Shown here one piece after another: positions 18,205 to 28,700 of a stretch of DNA of 64,000 bases. Each line of letters begins with the position of its first letter. The first letter of the stretch is position 1. The stretch is taken from the NCBI RefSeq assembly GCF_030065535.1, contig NZ_JASJND010000008.1:1-64000 (forward strand). The letters run 5' to 3'. The position numbers and the translations under genes are program-made. The stretch is from Microbacterium dauci. GTDB lineage: Bacteria > Actinomycetota > Actinomycetes > Actinomycetales > Microbacteriaceae. The notes beneath the pieces were generated by a model. The model did no database searches. It saw only the letters and a list, made by a program, of their open reading frames with translations, and was not told where the DNA came from.

Positions 18205-18303
18205 CCGCGCGCATCACCGCCGACCTCGAAGAGCTCGACGCGATTCTGACGCGCTGACGGCGGGCCCTACCGGCGCCGCGGGCGCAATGTTATCGTGCTT
18301 TCA

Positions 18304-18319
18304 GTTATCGACTGATAAC
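18304..18319. promoter_or_regulatory. Inverted repeat, candidate TetR operator of the carboxylase operon
   Basis: GTTATC-GACT-GATAAC, a perfect six-base inverted repeat 45 bases before the carboxylase start. The half GTTATCG also occurs at 18289-18295. A TetR gene ends this operon, so it is the likely ligand-controlled repressor; that link is an inference. Confidence 0.5.
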
Positions 18320-18363
18320 CGGAACGAGCCACGAGCTCACGCACCACGGAGGTGCCGTCGACG

Positions 18364-19923
18364 ATGACAGCCCCCACCTATACCGATCTGGTCGACGACC
18401 TGCACGAACGACGCCGGGTCGCCGCGCTCGGCGGCCCCGAACGCGCGCGCGAGCGTCACATCGCCCGCGGCAAGCTGCTCCCGCGGGACCGCATCGACGC
18501 GCTGCTCGACGTCGGCAGCCCGTTCCTCGAGGTCGGTGCGCTCGCGGGGACGGGGCTCTACGACGAGGACTGGCCTGCTGCCGGCGTCGTCGCGGGGATC
18601 GGTCTCGTCGAGGGGCGCCACGTGATGGTTGTCGCGAACGACGCGACCGTCAAGGGCGGCACGTACGCGCCGATCACCGTGAAGAAGCACCTGCGGGCGC
18701 AGGAGATCGCCGCCGAGAACCGGCTCCCGTGCGTGTACCTCGTCGATTCGGGCGGCGCGTTCCTGCCGATGCAGGACGAGGTGTTCCCCGACCGCGATCA
18801 CTTCGGCCGCATCTTCTACAACCAGGCGCGGATGTCGCGGGACGGCATCCCGCAGATCGCCGCCGTGCTCGGGTCGTCGACCGCAGGCGGGGCGTACGTA
18901 CCGGCGATGAGCGACGAGACCGTCATCGTCCGGAACCAGGGCACGATCTTCCTCGGCGGTCCACCGCTCGTGAAGGCAGCGACCGGGGAGGTCGTCTCGG
19001 CAGAGGACCTCGGCGGCGGCGAGGTTCACACCCGCGTCTCTGGGGTCGTCGACCACCTCGCCGAGTCCGACGAGCACGCGCTCGAGATCGTCCGGCGGAT
19101 CGTCGCGACCCTGCCCCAGCCGACGCCGTTGCCCGAGCCGCCCGAACCCGTCCGTGCGCCCGACCACGACCCGACCACCCTCGCCGACGTCGTCCCGGTC
19201 GAGCTCACCACGCCCTACGACGCCCGTGACGTCATCGCGCGTGTCGTCGACGGCGGCTCGTTCGCCGAGTTCAAGCGCGAGTACGGCGACACCCTCATCA
19301 CCGGGTTCGCGCGCCTCCACGGTCATCGGGTCGGCGTCATCGCGAACAACGGCGTGCTGTTCGGCGAGTCGGCACTCAAGGGCGCCCACTTCATCGAGCT
19401 CTGCGACCAGCGCGGCATCCCGCTCCTGTTCCTGCAGAACATCACCGGCTTCATGGTCGGTCGCGAGTACGAGGCGGGTGGCATCGCGAAGCACGGCGCG
19501 AAGATGGTGAACGCCGTCGCGTGCGCGCGGGTGCCGAAGCTCACCGTCGTCGTGGGCGGCTCGTTCGGCGCCGGCACCTACTCGATGTGCGGGCGCGCGT
19601 ACTCGCCGCGGTTCTTGTGGCTCTGGCCGGGCGCACGCGTCTCGGTGATGGGCGGTCCGCAGGCGGCATCCGTCCTCTCGACCGTCCGCCGCGACCAGAT
19701 CGAGTCGGGCGGCGGCGAGTGGTCTGCCGACGACGAGGCGGCGTTCCAGGCACCCATCCGCGACCAGTATGAGCGCCAGGGGAGCCCGTATTACTCGTCG
19801 GCGCGGCTCTGGGACGACGGCGTCCTCGACCCCGCCGAGACCCGGGACGTGCTGGGCCTCGCCCTCGACGTCTGCCTCCGTGCCCCCTTCGACGCGCCGG
19901 GCTACGGCGTCTTCCGGATGTGA
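18364..19923 (+). CDS. accD1: Acyl-CoA carboxylase beta subunit, methylcrotonyl-CoA type
   Basis: 519 residues, carboxyltransferase of the crotonase superfamily. The N-half has [14 protein letters not shown] and [28 protein letters not shown], the latter characteristic of methylcrotonyl-CoA carboxylase. The C-half has [27 protein letters not shown]. Transfers the carboxyl group from biotin to 3-methylcrotonyl-CoA in leucine breakdown. The ATG at 18364 follows GGAGG; a GTG four codons earlier is too close to it. First gene of a five-gene operon like M. tuberculosis Rv2502c-Rv2498c. Confidence 0.9.
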   Translation: MTAPTYTDLVDDLHERRRVAALGGPERARERHIARGKLLPRDRIDALLDVGSPFLEVGALAGTGLYDEDWPAAGVVAGIGLVEGRHVMVVANDATVKGGTYAPITVKKHLRAQEIAAENRLPCVYLVDSGGAFLPMQDEVFPDRDHFGRIFYNQARMSRDGIPQIAAVLGSSTAGGAYVPAMSDETVIVRNQGTIFLGGPPLVKAATGEVVSAEDLGGGEVHTRVSGVVDHLAESDEHALEIVRRIVATLPQPTPLPEPPEPVRAPDHDPTTLADVVPVELTTPYDARDVIARVVDGGSFAEFKREYGDTLITGFARLHGHRVGVIANNGVLFGESALKGAHFIELCDQRGIPLLFLQNITGFMVGREYEAGGIAKHGAKMVNAVACARVPKLTVVVGGSFGAGTYSMCGRAYSPRFLWLWPGARVSVMGGPQAASVLSTVRRDQIESGGGEWSADDEAAFQAPIRDQYERQGSPYYSSARLWDDGVLDPAETRDVLGLALDVCLRAPFDAPGYGVFRM

Positions 19924-19929
19924 GCTGGG

Positions 19930-21903
19930 ATGTTCACGACAGTTCTCATCGCCAATCGTGGCGAGATCGCGTGCCGCATCATCGGCACGCTCCGATCGCT
20001 CGGCATCCGCTCGGTCGCCGTCTACAGCGACGCGGATGCCGGTGCCCGGCACGTCGCGCTCGCCGATACGGCCGTGCGACTCGGCCCCGCTCCCGCGGCG
20101 CAGAGTTACCTCGATATCGACGCCGTCATCGGCGCGGCACGGGCGACCGGCGCCGAGGCGATCCACCCCGGGTACGGGTTCCTGTCCGAGAACACCGCGT
20201 TCGCGGCCGCCTGCGAGGCGGCGGGCATCGTCTTCATCGGGCCGTCCGCCGCCGCGATCCGCACGATGGGCGACAAGATCACCGCGAAGCACGCCGTCGA
20301 GGCGCGCGGTGTGCCGACCGTACCGGGTGTCGCGCGTGGCGGGCTGACCGACGACGAGTTGATCGCCGCCGCGCCCGAGGTGGGGTATCCGCTGCTCATC
20401 AAGCCGTCTGCGGGCGGCGGCGGCAAAGGGATGCACGTGGTGACGGATGCCGCGGACCTGCCCGCCGCGCTGGCCGCGGCGCGCCGCGAGGCGGCGGCGA
20501 GCTTCGGCGATGACACGCTCTTCCTCGAGCGCTACCTGCAACGCCCGCGCCACATCGAGGTGCAGGTCCTCGCCGACGCGCACGGCGCCGTCGTGCACCT
20601 CGGGGAGCGGGAGTGCTCGCTGCAGCGTCGGCACCAGAAGGTGATCGAAGAGGCGCCCTCGCCGCTGCTCGACCCGGCGACGCGGGCTCGGATCGGCGAG
20701 GCGGCGTGCGAGACGGCGCGGAGCGTCGACTACCGGGGTGCCGGAACGGTGGAGTTCATCGTCGCGGCCGATCGGCCGGACGAGTTCTTCTTCATGGAGA
20801 TGAACACGCGGCTGCAGGTCGAGCACCCGGTCACCGAAGAGGTCACCGGCGTCGATCTCGTCGCCGAGCAGCTGCGGATTGCGGCGGGCGAGCCGCTCGG
20901 ATTCACCCAGGAGGACGTCGTCCTGCGGGGGCACAGCATCGAGGCGCGTGTGTACGCCGAAGATCCGGCCGCAGGGTTCCTCCCGACGGGCGGGCATGTC
21001 GTGCACGTGCGGCATCCGAGCGGCGACGGCATCCGCGTCGACTCGGCGCTCGCCGACGGGCTCCACGTGTCGGTCGACTACGACCCGATGCTCGCCAAGC
21101 TCATCGCGACCGCGCCGACGCGCGACGAGGCGCGGCGCCGGCTCGTCGCCGCGCTCGGCGACACCGCGGTGCTCGGCTTCGAGACGAACGTCGGCTTCCT
21201 GCGTGCACTGCTCGAGCTTCCTGCCGTCGCCCGAGGCGACCTCGACACCGGCCTCATCGCCCGCGAGCTCGACGACCTGGTCGCGGGTCGAGCCGACGAG
21301 CAGGTGTTCGCGCACGCCGCGTTGCTCCTCGATGCTGCAGTGCCTCGTGGATCCGACCCGTGGCACCGGCGCGACGGCTGGCGGCTCGGACCCGCCGCAC
21401 CCCGCCGGTACGACCTCGAGGCCGGCGGCGAGCGGCGCCTCGTCGAGGTGCGCGGTGCCGGCGATGACCTGCGTGTGGACGACGAGGTCGCAGGCGTCGA
21501 TGCGCAGGGCGATGGCCGGTTCGCGGTGCGCGTCGGCGCGGCGTCCGTCGTGCTGACGGCGGCCGTCGAGCCCGACCGCGTCTGGCTCGTCCGCGACGGG
21601 ATCGCACACGAGGTGCGGCGGGTGCGCGTCGATCGCTCGTCGACCGGCGCCGCGGCCGCTGCGCCCGAACTGGTGTCGCCGATGCCCGGCATCGTCGTGC
21701 TCGTCCACGCCGCAGCGGGTGATGTCGTCGCACCCGGTGACCCGATCGCGGTCGTCGAGGCCATGAAGATGGAACACGTGGTGCGGGCCGAGGCCGCCGG
21801 CACCGTCTCGCTGCGAGTCGCCGTGGGCGACGCCGTCACCCGCGGACAAACGCTCGCGGTGATCGCCGCGGCATCCGCCACCGAAGAGGAGAAGCGCACA
21901 TGA
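19930..21903 (+). CDS. accA1: Acyl-CoA carboxylase alpha subunit (biotin carboxylase and carrier)
   Basis: 657 residues. Biotin carboxylase domain about 1-445 ([16 protein letters not shown]-grasp glycine loop [26 protein letters not shown]), a variable linker region, and a C-terminal biotinyl domain with the carrier motif EAMKMEH (biotinyl Lys613). Fixes bicarbonate on biotin with ATP and feeds the AccD1 partner 6 bases upstream. The domain order and length fit methylcrotonyl-CoA carboxylase alpha. The stop overlaps the MaoC gene by 4 bases. Confidence 0.93.
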   Translation: MFTTVLIANRGEIACRIIGTLRSLGIRSVAVYSDADAGARHVALADTAVRLGPAPAAQSYLDIDAVIGAARATGAEAIHPGYGFLSENTAFAAACEAAGIVFIGPSAAAIRTMGDKITAKHAVEARGVPTVPGVARGGLTDDELIAAAPEVGYPLLIKPSAGGGGKGMHVVTDAADLPAALAAARREAAASFGDDTLFLERYLQRPRHIEVQVLADAHGAVVHLGERECSLQRRHQKVIEEAPSPLLDPATRARIGEAACETARSVDYRGAGTVEFIVAADRPDEFFFMEMNTRLQVEHPVTEEVTGVDLVAEQLRIAAGEPLGFTQEDVVLRGHSIEARVYAEDPAAGFLPTGGHVVHVRHPSGDGIRVDSALADGLHVSVDYDPMLAKLIATAPTRDEARRRLVAALGDTAVLGFETNVGFLRALLELPAVARGDLDTGLIARELDDLVAGRADEQVFAHAALLLDAAVPRGSDPWHRRDGWRLGPAAPRRYDLEAGGERRLVEVRGAGDDLRVDDEVAGVDAQGDGRFAVRVGAASVVLTAAVEPDRVWLVRDGIAHEVRRVRVDRSSTGAAAAAPELVSPMPGIVVLVHAAAGDVVAPGDPIAVVEAMKMEHVVRAEAAGTVSLRVAVGDAVTRGQTLAVIAAASATEEEKRT

Positions 21904-22382
21904 CCGACCGCCGCATCGTGCAGCGGGGGCTGTACTTCGATGAGCTCGAGGAGGGTGCCGTGTACGTGCACAGCCCCGGGCGCACCGTCACCGAGGCCGA
22001 CAACGTGCTGTTCACGACCCTCACCATGAACACGCAGGCGCTGCACCTGGATGCCGCGTGGTCGGCCGACACCGAGTTCGGCGAGCGACTCGTGAACAGC
22101 ATGTTCACGCTCTCGACTCTGGTGGGGCTCTCGGTCGCGCAGCTCACGCAAGGCACGATCGTCGCGAACCTCGGGTTCGGGGAGGTCACGTTCCCGGCAC
22201 CGGTGCGCCACGGTGACACCCTGTCGGCCGAGACCCTCGTCGCCTCGAAGCGGCCGTCGTCGTCCAGGCCCGGTCAGGGGATCGTCGAGTTCGCGCACAC
22301 CATGCGCAATCAGGACGGTGTCGTCGTCGCGACCGCACGCCGATCCACGCTCATGCGGATGTCCCCGGAGGTGAACCTGTGA
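21900..22382 (+). CDS. MaoC family enoyl-CoA hydratase
   Basis: 160 residues, one hot-dog domain of the MaoC type: [24 protein letters not shown] carries the catalytic Asp and His dyad. Related proteins hydrate mesaconyl-, itaconyl- or methylglutaconyl-CoA. In M. tuberculosis the syntenic Rv2499c works in leucine and itaconate breakdown together with the adjacent CitE-like lyase, and the same role is likely here. Overlaps both neighbours by 4 bases. Confidence 0.86.
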   Translation: MTDRRIVQRGLYFDELEEGAVYVHSPGRTVTEADNVLFTTLTMNTQALHLDAAWSADTEFGERLVNSMFTLSTLVGLSVAQLTQGTIVANLGFGEVTFPAPVRHGDTLSAETLVASKRPSSSRPGQGIVEFAHTMRNQDGVVVATARRSTLMRMSPEVNL

Positions 22383-23182
22383 TGCTCGGTCCTGCGCTGC
22401 TGTTCTGCCCGGCGGACCGCCCGGAGCGGTACGCGAAGGCGCTCGCCGCGGCGGACGCCGTGATCCTCGACCTGGAGGACGCGGTCGCGCCGGCCAACAA
22501 AGTGGCCGCGCGGGCACACCTCGCCGCAGCCGACGTCGATCCCGAGCGGGTCATCGTGCGGGTGAACCCGATCGGCACCGCCGACTTCGCCCTCGACCTC
22601 GACGCTCTCGTCCCCACGCCGTTCCGCCGTGTGATGGTCGCGAAGGCCGAGGGCCCGGCGAGCCTCGACGCGCTCGACGGGTACCGCGTGATCGCGCTGT
22701 GCGAGACGCCGCTCGGCGTCGAGCAGGCGGGCGCGCTTGCCCGGCATCCGTCGGTCGACGCGCTCATGTGGGGAGCCGAAGACCTCGTCGCGGGCATCGG
22801 CGGACGGTCCAGCCGGTCCGGCGACGGGCGCTACCGTGACGTCGCCCGGTACGCGCGGTCGCGGGTGCTCATCGCGGCCGCGGCGGCGGGGAAGGACGCG
22901 ATCGACGCGGTGCACCTCGACATCGCCGACGTGGCCGGGCTCGCCGAGGAGGCGACGGATGCCGCGGCATCCGGGTTCGCCGCGACAGCGTGCATCCACC
23001 CGACCCAGGTCGCGGTGATCCGCGAGGCGTACGCGCCCGACCCCGCGGACGTCGCGTGGGCCGAGGCCGTGCTCGCCGAAGCTGCGTCGCAGCCCGGGGT
23101 GTTCCGGTTCCAGGGGCGGATGATCGATGAGCCGGTGCTCCGGCAGGCGCGGCGGACGCTCGACTGGGGGAGCGGTGGCTGA
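22379..23182 (+). CDS. CitE-like CoA-ester lyase (HpcH/HpaI family)
   Basis: 267 residues, TIM-barrel of the citrate lyase beta family. LLFCPADRPERYAKA at the start, the metal/substrate region VILDLEDAV, RVNPIGT, ALCETPLGV and MWGAEDLVAGIGG are present. No partner citrate lyase subunits exist nearby, so it is a stand-alone CitE. The M. tuberculosis counterpart Rv2498c cleaves (S)-citramalyl-CoA and (R)-HMG-CoA, which fits the carboxylase and hydratase next to it. GTG start within the MaoC stop; an ATG one codon later is also possible. Confidence 0.86.
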   Translation: MMLGPALLFCPADRPERYAKALAAADAVILDLEDAVAPANKVAARAHLAAADVDPERVIVRVNPIGTADFALDLDALVPTPFRRVMVAKAEGPASLDALDGYRVIALCETPLGVEQAGALARHPSVDALMWGAEDLVAGIGGRSSRSGDGRYRDVARYARSRVLIAAAAAGKDAIDAVHLDIADVAGLAEEATDAAASGFAATACIHPTQVAVIREAYAPDPADVAWAEAVLAEAASQPGVFRFQGRMIDEPVLRQARRTLDWGSGG

Positions 23183-23759
23183 CGAGCCGACCACGTGGCG
23201 CGCCACCCAGAAGGCGAACCGGCGTGCGGAGCTGATGACCGCGGCCGCACGGCTGTTCGCCGAGCGCGGCTTCGGCGCCGTGTCGACGGCCGATCTCGGT
23301 GAGGCCGTCGGCATGACGGGGCCGGCGCTGTACCGCCACTTCGCGAGCAAGGACGCGCTCCTGGCGGCGCTGCTCGTCGACGCCAGCGAGCGGCTGCTCG
23401 AGGGTGGTCGGGCGCTCGTGGGCGCGGCATCCGATCCGGCGGTCGCGCTCGAGGCGCTCATCGGCTTCCACGTCGACTTCGCGACGAGTGACGCAGACGT
23501 CATCCGTGTGCAGGACCGCGAGCTCGCGAACCTTCCGGGCGACGCCGGGCGACAGGTGCGCCGCCTGCAGCGCGCGTACGTCCAGGAGTGGGACGCGCTC
23601 CTCGCGGCGCTTCGACCGGAGCTCTCCGACGCGGAGCGGCAGGTGCGGCTGCTCGGCGTCTTCGGACTGTTGAACTCCACCCCGCATTCCGCGCCGCCCG
23701 GCGTCGCCGGGGTGGGCGACGTCCTCGGCGCGATGGCCAGGCGCGCGCTCCTCGGCTGA
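23175..23759 (+). CDS. TetR family regulator
   Basis: 194 residues. N-terminal TetR helix-turn-helix (RLFAERGFGAVSTADLGEAVGMTGPALYRHFASKDALLAALL), then a helical ligand domain. The GTG at 23175 overlaps the stop of the lyase gene. Last gene of the carboxylase operon, so probably its repressor; the effector may be an acyl-CoA of the pathway, and the GTTATC-N4-GATAAC repeat at 18304 is the candidate site. Confidence 0.88.
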   Translation: MADEPTTWRATQKANRRAELMTAAARLFAERGFGAVSTADLGEAVGMTGPALYRHFASKDALLAALLVDASERLLEGGRALVGAASDPAVALEALIGFHVDFATSDADVIRVQDRELANLPGDAGRQVRRLQRAYVQEWDALLAALRPELSDAERQVRLLGVFGLLNSTPHSAPPGVAGVGDVLGAMARRALLG

Positions 23760-23796
23760 GCCCTTGCCGTTCACCCGGGAATGGGAGGATGGGCGG

Positions 23797-24492
23797 ATGC
23801 CGCACACCATCGTCCTCACCGGTGCCGGATCGGGCATCGGGCAGCTCCTCGCCCAGCGCCTCCACGAGCGGGGCGACCGCCTCGTGCTGGTGGCCCGTGA
23901 TGCACCGCGCGCCGAGGACTTCACGGCGGCGTTCCCCGGTTCGACGGCCATCGTCGCCGACCTCGCGCACCCCGAGACGCTCGCGGACGCCGTCGCCGCG
24001 GCGGATCTTCCGGTGCAGGTGGATGCCCTCGTGCACGCGGCCGGCATCGTCGACCTCGGTCACGTCGCCGACCTGCCGGTCACCTCGTGGAACGAGCAGC
24101 TCGCCGTCAACCTCGTCGCGCCCGCCGAGCTCACCCGGATCCTGCTGCCCCGCGTCCGTGCTGCGCGCGGACAGGTGCTGTTCGTGAACTCCGGCGCCGG
24201 GCTCACCGCGCATCCCGAGTGGGCGGCGTACGCGGCATCCAAGCACGGGTTGAAGGCGCTCGCCGACGCGCTTCGCGGCGAAGAGGCGCCGCACGGCGTG
24301 CGCGTCACGACGATCTACCCGGGCCGCACCGCCACCCCGATGCAGGCGAAGGTGCACGAGCAGGAAGGCGCCGCCTACGACGCGAGCGCCTGGATCGACC
24401 CGGCATCCGTCGTCACGGCCACCCTCACCGCCCTCGACCTGCCGCGTGACGCGGTGATCAGCGATCTCACCGTCCGCCCCGGCCCGCGTTGA
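23797..24492 (+). CDS. Short-chain dehydrogenase/reductase
   Basis: 231 residues, classical SDR. Nucleotide loop TGAGSGIG at about 8-15, HAAG (NNAG variant), and the catalytic Ser with YAASK. Oxidoreductase using NAD(P)H; substrate unknown. The ATG at 23797 follows GGGAGG. It lies 37 bases after the TetR gene on the same strand and may be co-transcribed, but no role in the acyl-CoA pathway can be shown. Confidence 0.88.
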   Translation: MPHTIVLTGAGSGIGQLLAQRLHERGDRLVLVARDAPRAEDFTAAFPGSTAIVADLAHPETLADAVAAADLPVQVDALVHAAGIVDLGHVADLPVTSWNEQLAVNLVAPAELTRILLPRVRAARGQVLFVNSGAGLTAHPEWAAYAASKHGLKALADALRGEEAPHGVRVTTIYPGRTATPMQAKVHEQEGAAYDASAWIDPASVVTATLTALDLPRDAVISDLTVRPGPR

Positions 24493-24508
24493 TCCGAGCG
24501 AGACTCCG

Positions 24509-25678
24509 TCAGGCCGGCGCGGGGTTCGCGAGCACCTCGGCGAAGACCGACTCGGCGGCACCGATGAGCAGTCGGTGCTCGGCGAGCGCCGCAGGGAGAA
24601 TGCGCAGGTCCTCGCCGCACGCGGGCATCGCCTGAGCTCGCACGGCCTGAACCAGCGCGTCGTTGTCGAGCTCGGCGAGCACCGACAGGAATCCGCCCAG
24701 CACGATGGCGGACGGGTTGAGCACGTTCACCGCGTTCGACAGCGCGGTCGCGATGATCCGCCGTTGCCGATCGATCTCGCCGGCGACCGACGGTGTGTCC
24801 GCCGCTGATGTCAGAGCGGATGCCAGTTCTCGGTCGTCCGCACGGGTGAGCCCGACGACGGCGAGGAGTCGGGCGCGGCTCACCTCGTCCTCGAGGACGC
24901 CGTCGCGGGCACGCCGATCGGTGAGGGTGGCGATGCCGGGACGGTTCTGGCCGAACTCGCCGGCGTAGCCGCCGGCGCCGAGCACCGGCATCCCGTTCAC
25001 GATGATGCCGCCGCCGATACCGCTCGCGCCGCCGTTGAGGTAGACGACCTGGTCGATGCCGCGCGCGGCGCCGAACAGGTGCTCGGCGAACGTGCCGAGG
25101 GTCGCGTCATTGCCGACGACGACAGGGAGCCCGGTCGCCTCGGCGACGATGTCGCGGAGCGGCGTGTCAACCCAGCCGAGGTGCGGAGCGTCGCGGACGA
25201 GTCCGTCGTCGCTGCGGACCAGGCCCGGCACGGCGAGTCCGATGCCGAGGATGCGGGCGTCGGCCAGTTCGCCCGCACGCCAGGTGTCGACCTGCTCGGC
25301 GACGAGGCGAGCGGTGTCATCCGGGCTCAGCACGGCGTCCTGCGGCAGGACGACGACAGCGCGGATCTCGCGGTCGAGGCCGACGGCGGCGATCTCGAGG
25401 GCGTCCACTTCGGGGTTCACCGCGATCGCGACGACCCGCGGATGCACGGCGACCATGGGGGAGGGGCGGCCGACGCGGTGCGACGGATCCGGCGCGCGCT
25501 CCTCGACGAGGCCGAAGGTCACGAGCGTGCCCACCAGGTCGGCGATCGTCGACCGGTTGAGGCCGGTCGCTTCGGTCAGCGCAGCACGCGACTGAGGACC
25601 CTCGCGGTGCACGATGCCGAGGATGCCGCCCAGGTTCGCTCGCCGCACGGACTCGATCGTTCGACCCTGCTCGCTCAC
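24509..25678 (-). CDS. ROK family transcriptional regulator (XylR/NagC type)
   Basis: 389 residues. N-terminal winged helix (SRAALTEATGLNRSTIADLV), then a ROK sugar-kinase-like domain with GLAVPGLV, GNDATLGTFAEHLFG and GGGIIVNG. The ROK zinc motif (CxCGxxGCxE) and the preceding EFGH are not there: this stretch reads EFGQNRPGIATLTDRRARDG. It may therefore not bind zinc or the usual sugar. The GTG at 25678 is chosen as it gives a typical ROK start (SEQGRTIESVRRANLGGIL). It lies next to the xylanase gene, which makes a role in xylan or xylose control likely but unproven. Confidence 0.85.
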   Translation of the reverse strand: MSEQGRTIESVRRANLGGILGIVHREGPQSRAALTEATGLNRSTIADLVGTLVTFGLVEERAPDPSHRVGRPSPMVAVHPRVVAIAVNPEVDALEIAAVGLDREIRAVVVLPQDAVLSPDDTARLVAEQVDTWRAGELADARILGIGLAVPGLVRSDDGLVRDAPHLGWVDTPLRDIVAEATGLPVVVGNDATLGTFAEHLFGAARGIDQVVYLNGGASGIGGGIIVNGMPVLGAGGYAGEFGQNRPGIATLTDRRARDGVLEDEVSRARLLAVVGLTRADDRELASALTSAADTPSVAGEIDRQRRIIATALSNAVNVLNPSAIVLGGFLSVLAELDNDALVQAVRAQAMPACGEDLRILPAALAEHRLLIGAAESVFAEVLANPAPA

Positions 25679-25732
25679 GTGATCACCATAGCCAAGCGCT
25701 CCGCCCGCACCGCGGTTTGTTGCCCTCCGCGG

Positions 25733-25775
25733 CAAAATCGCGGAGGGAGCCCCGGCGTCCGGGACCCCCTCCGCG
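25733..25775 (-). terminator. Terminator of the xylanase gene
   Basis: On the minus strand, CGCGGAGGG pairs with CCCTCCGCG and is followed by ATTTTGCC, a short T-tract, 12 bases after the xylanase stop. A competing hairpin uses the same CGCGGAGGG with another CCCTCCGCG at 25723-25731. Confidence 0.75.
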
Positions 25776-25786
25776 ACGATCCGCGG

Positions 25787-28700
25787 TCAGGCGACGCGGC
25801 GCTTACGGACCACCGCCAGCAGACCGCCCGACGCCACGAGAAGCGCGCCCAGCAGCGCGACACCCCAGGGCAGCTGACTGCCGGTGGCGCCGAGCGCCCG
25901 CCCCGCCACCACCGTGATCGGAACGCTGATGTCCGCCAGCCCCGCGGAGGTCACGACGAGCGTGTGCGCGCCGAGCTCGAAGTCAGCCGGAATGGCCACC
26001 GTGAAGGCGATCTCGCCGTCCTCGTCTGCGGCGGGGATGCCGCGAACGACGATCGGGTCGCTGAACAGGGTCGCGCCGATCCGCTGCCCGGGCTCCAGGC
26101 CGCTCACGCGGACCTCGAGCTCGTCGCCGCGGGAGACCCGACCCGAGCCGACGTCGATCTGCGCCCACTCCTCGTCGACCCCTGGTTCCTCCGGCTGACC
26201 GGGTTCGCTCGGCTCACCGGGCTCGCCAGGTTCGCCGGGCTCGCCAGGTTCGCCGGGTTCGCCGGGTTCGCCGGGCTCATCGGACGCCGTCACGAGGTGC
26301 GCGACGCCCCAGCGGGCCGTGGTCTGGTAGCCCGTTCCGGTCGGCTCCGCCCAGGTGTGCACGGCGAAGCGGGAGCCGCCGCGTCCGTCGTTGACCTGGA
26401 AGTCGATGCCGTGGAACGTGTCTTCGCCACCGAGCGGCACGTCGCTCTGACCGCCGGACTGCCCGACGAGCGCGACCGCCGCCTCCACCACGTAGCCGTC
26501 GGCCGACCGGGCCGTCGCGCTGTCGAGCAGGCGCGCCTGCTGCAGCGCGGCATCACCCGTGCCGAAAGAGACATCGTTGTCGGCTGTGATGCGGATCTGC
26601 GTGTCGTTCGGCCCGTAGGGGCCGTTCTTCGCGTTGCCGAGATCGAGGAAGAGCTCCACGCCGTCGCGGTTCCACGGGTCGCTGTTGGACCCGTCGATCT
26701 CCGCGTCCGTCACCTCGAACAGGGCGTACAGCGTGTTGCCCCGCCACATCGTGCGCACGTCCGCCTGGGCGCCGTCGGCGCTGCCCTCGACGCGCGTCGC
26801 GGTGCGAGCGGTCGCGGCGTCCGCCCACGCGGCATCCACCTCGCCGTCGAACTCGACCTCGCCGCCCTGGGGAATCTCCAGGAACGACAGCGGCTCCAGG
26901 TAAGTGAGTCGGCCGGTCGCGCCCGCCTCGTTCCACGAGCCGACGACGTCGCCGCCGGCCACGATCCGCAGATCGAAGGCGGCCGTGGCACCGACCGTCG
27001 GTGCGGTGTGCGGCAGGTGGATGACCGAAAGGAACTCCCCGTCGATCTCGGTCGTGCGTCCCTCGAGCGTGCCGTTCCCGCCGTAGCGGACCTCCTCATT
27101 GCCGTACGTGAAGTCGATGCGGTCGGGCTCGACCTCGCTCCGCAACAACACCGTGAGGTGATCGTCGTTCCAGCGGGTCTGGAAGCCGCCGCCGGCCGCG
27201 CCGATCAGCGTCTTCTCGGGCAGGTTCCGCCACGCGATCGACTCGGTGAAGTCGTCGTCGAGCGGGACGTCGCCGCCGAACACGTCCGCCGTCGTGACGA
27301 GGGCGGGGATGCCGTCGCCGTCATCGATGGCGCCGTAGTACGCCGGCTTCGCCGCGAGGTCGCCCGTGAACAGCAGGGGCGCCTGCTCTGCGCGCCACGA
27401 CCGAGTGTCCGTGAGGCCCCAGACGGTGATGGCGAACAGCTTCTCGGCGGCGGGGGCCGCAGCGTGGTAACTGCGGAAAAGCCGGAACGCGTCGCGGTAG
27501 TAATAGCCCTGCCGGATGATGTTCGGTTCGGTCGCCGGGTTGACGGTGACGTCGAGTTCGGTGACCTCCTGCGCGAGGCCCAGGCCCGCGAAGCGGTCGA
27601 GCGCACCCGCGAGTGCCGAGACGGGCGTGTTCACGGAGACATGGAACTGGTGCCCCACGCCGTCGATCGGCACGCCGTCATCCACCAGCCGGTTCACGAG
27701 CGCCGCGTACTGCGTGCCCTTTCGGTCCTGCTCGGTGTTGTAGTCGTTGATGAACAGCTTCACCGGACGGTCCGCGCCGGGCGCGGCGTACCGACCGTTG
27801 AACGCCTCGTCGGCGATCCGGAAGGCCAGACCGATGTACTCCTCGCCGAGCACATCGTGCCAGCGACTCGTGCGCAGGCCGTCCGGGGTCGCCTGGTCGG
27901 AGATGACCTCGTTCACGACGTCCCACGCCACAAGCGGGTTCGTCGGCGAGCCGAACAGTCCGTAGTCGTCCGCGATGGAAGCGGCGACATCATCGATGTG
28001 CGTCGCGAGACGGTCCCGCAGCAGCTCCTTGTCGGCGGCGGATGCCGTCAGCTCGCGCCCGTCGACATCCTGGAAGAACCAGGCCGGAGTCTGCGAGTGC
28101 CACAGCAGGACGTGCCCGTACAGCCGGAGGTCGTTCTGCTGTGCGTAGTCGAGCAGCGCGGTGGCCTGCGAGTGCCGCGTGAAGCGGCGATCCTCGTCGT
28201 ACCAGGCCTCCACCTTCATGTGGTTCTCGGGGCTGATCTGGTCGAAGTGGTGCTCCAGGAGGTCAGCCGCCGCCCCGGTCGTCTCGCGCTCGTCGATCGC
28301 GACGCCCACCGGGAAGTCGACGGTGTCCTTCAGAGGGATGAGGCTGAGGTCGACGTCGTTCTCCTCGGGCACCGCGACCGTGATCTGGTCGACGAGGAAG
28401 GTCGACGTGTTGCCGGAGTTGTAGCGCGCTTCGACGTACAGCTCGGCCGCGCTGTCGTATCCGGGGATCGTGATGTCACCGCTTACGGTGGTCCATTCAC
28501 CGGCGGAGGCGCTGTCGGCCTGCAGCAGGTTCGTGAACGACACGGACCCGCCGTCGACGGTGCGCATCGAGACGGTGAGGCCCTGTCCGCGGTCGGCACC
28601 CGGCGCGAAGCGCACCTGAGCGGAGAAGCGGTAGGTCTGGCCGGGGAGCAGCGTGTCGACGACGTCGAGCTGCATGCCGTCGCCCTCGTGCGTGCGGTCG

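Noticed and set aside
18337..21849. Very long open frame on the minus strand opposite the carboxylase genes (1170 codons)
   Set aside because: Low-complexity Arg/Asp/Val-rich translation with no domain. It is the expected antisense shadow of two clear genes in high-GC DNA.
26216..26278. CRISPR-like array
   Set aside because: The 9-bp units are contiguous, in frame and without spacers: a protein linker repeat.
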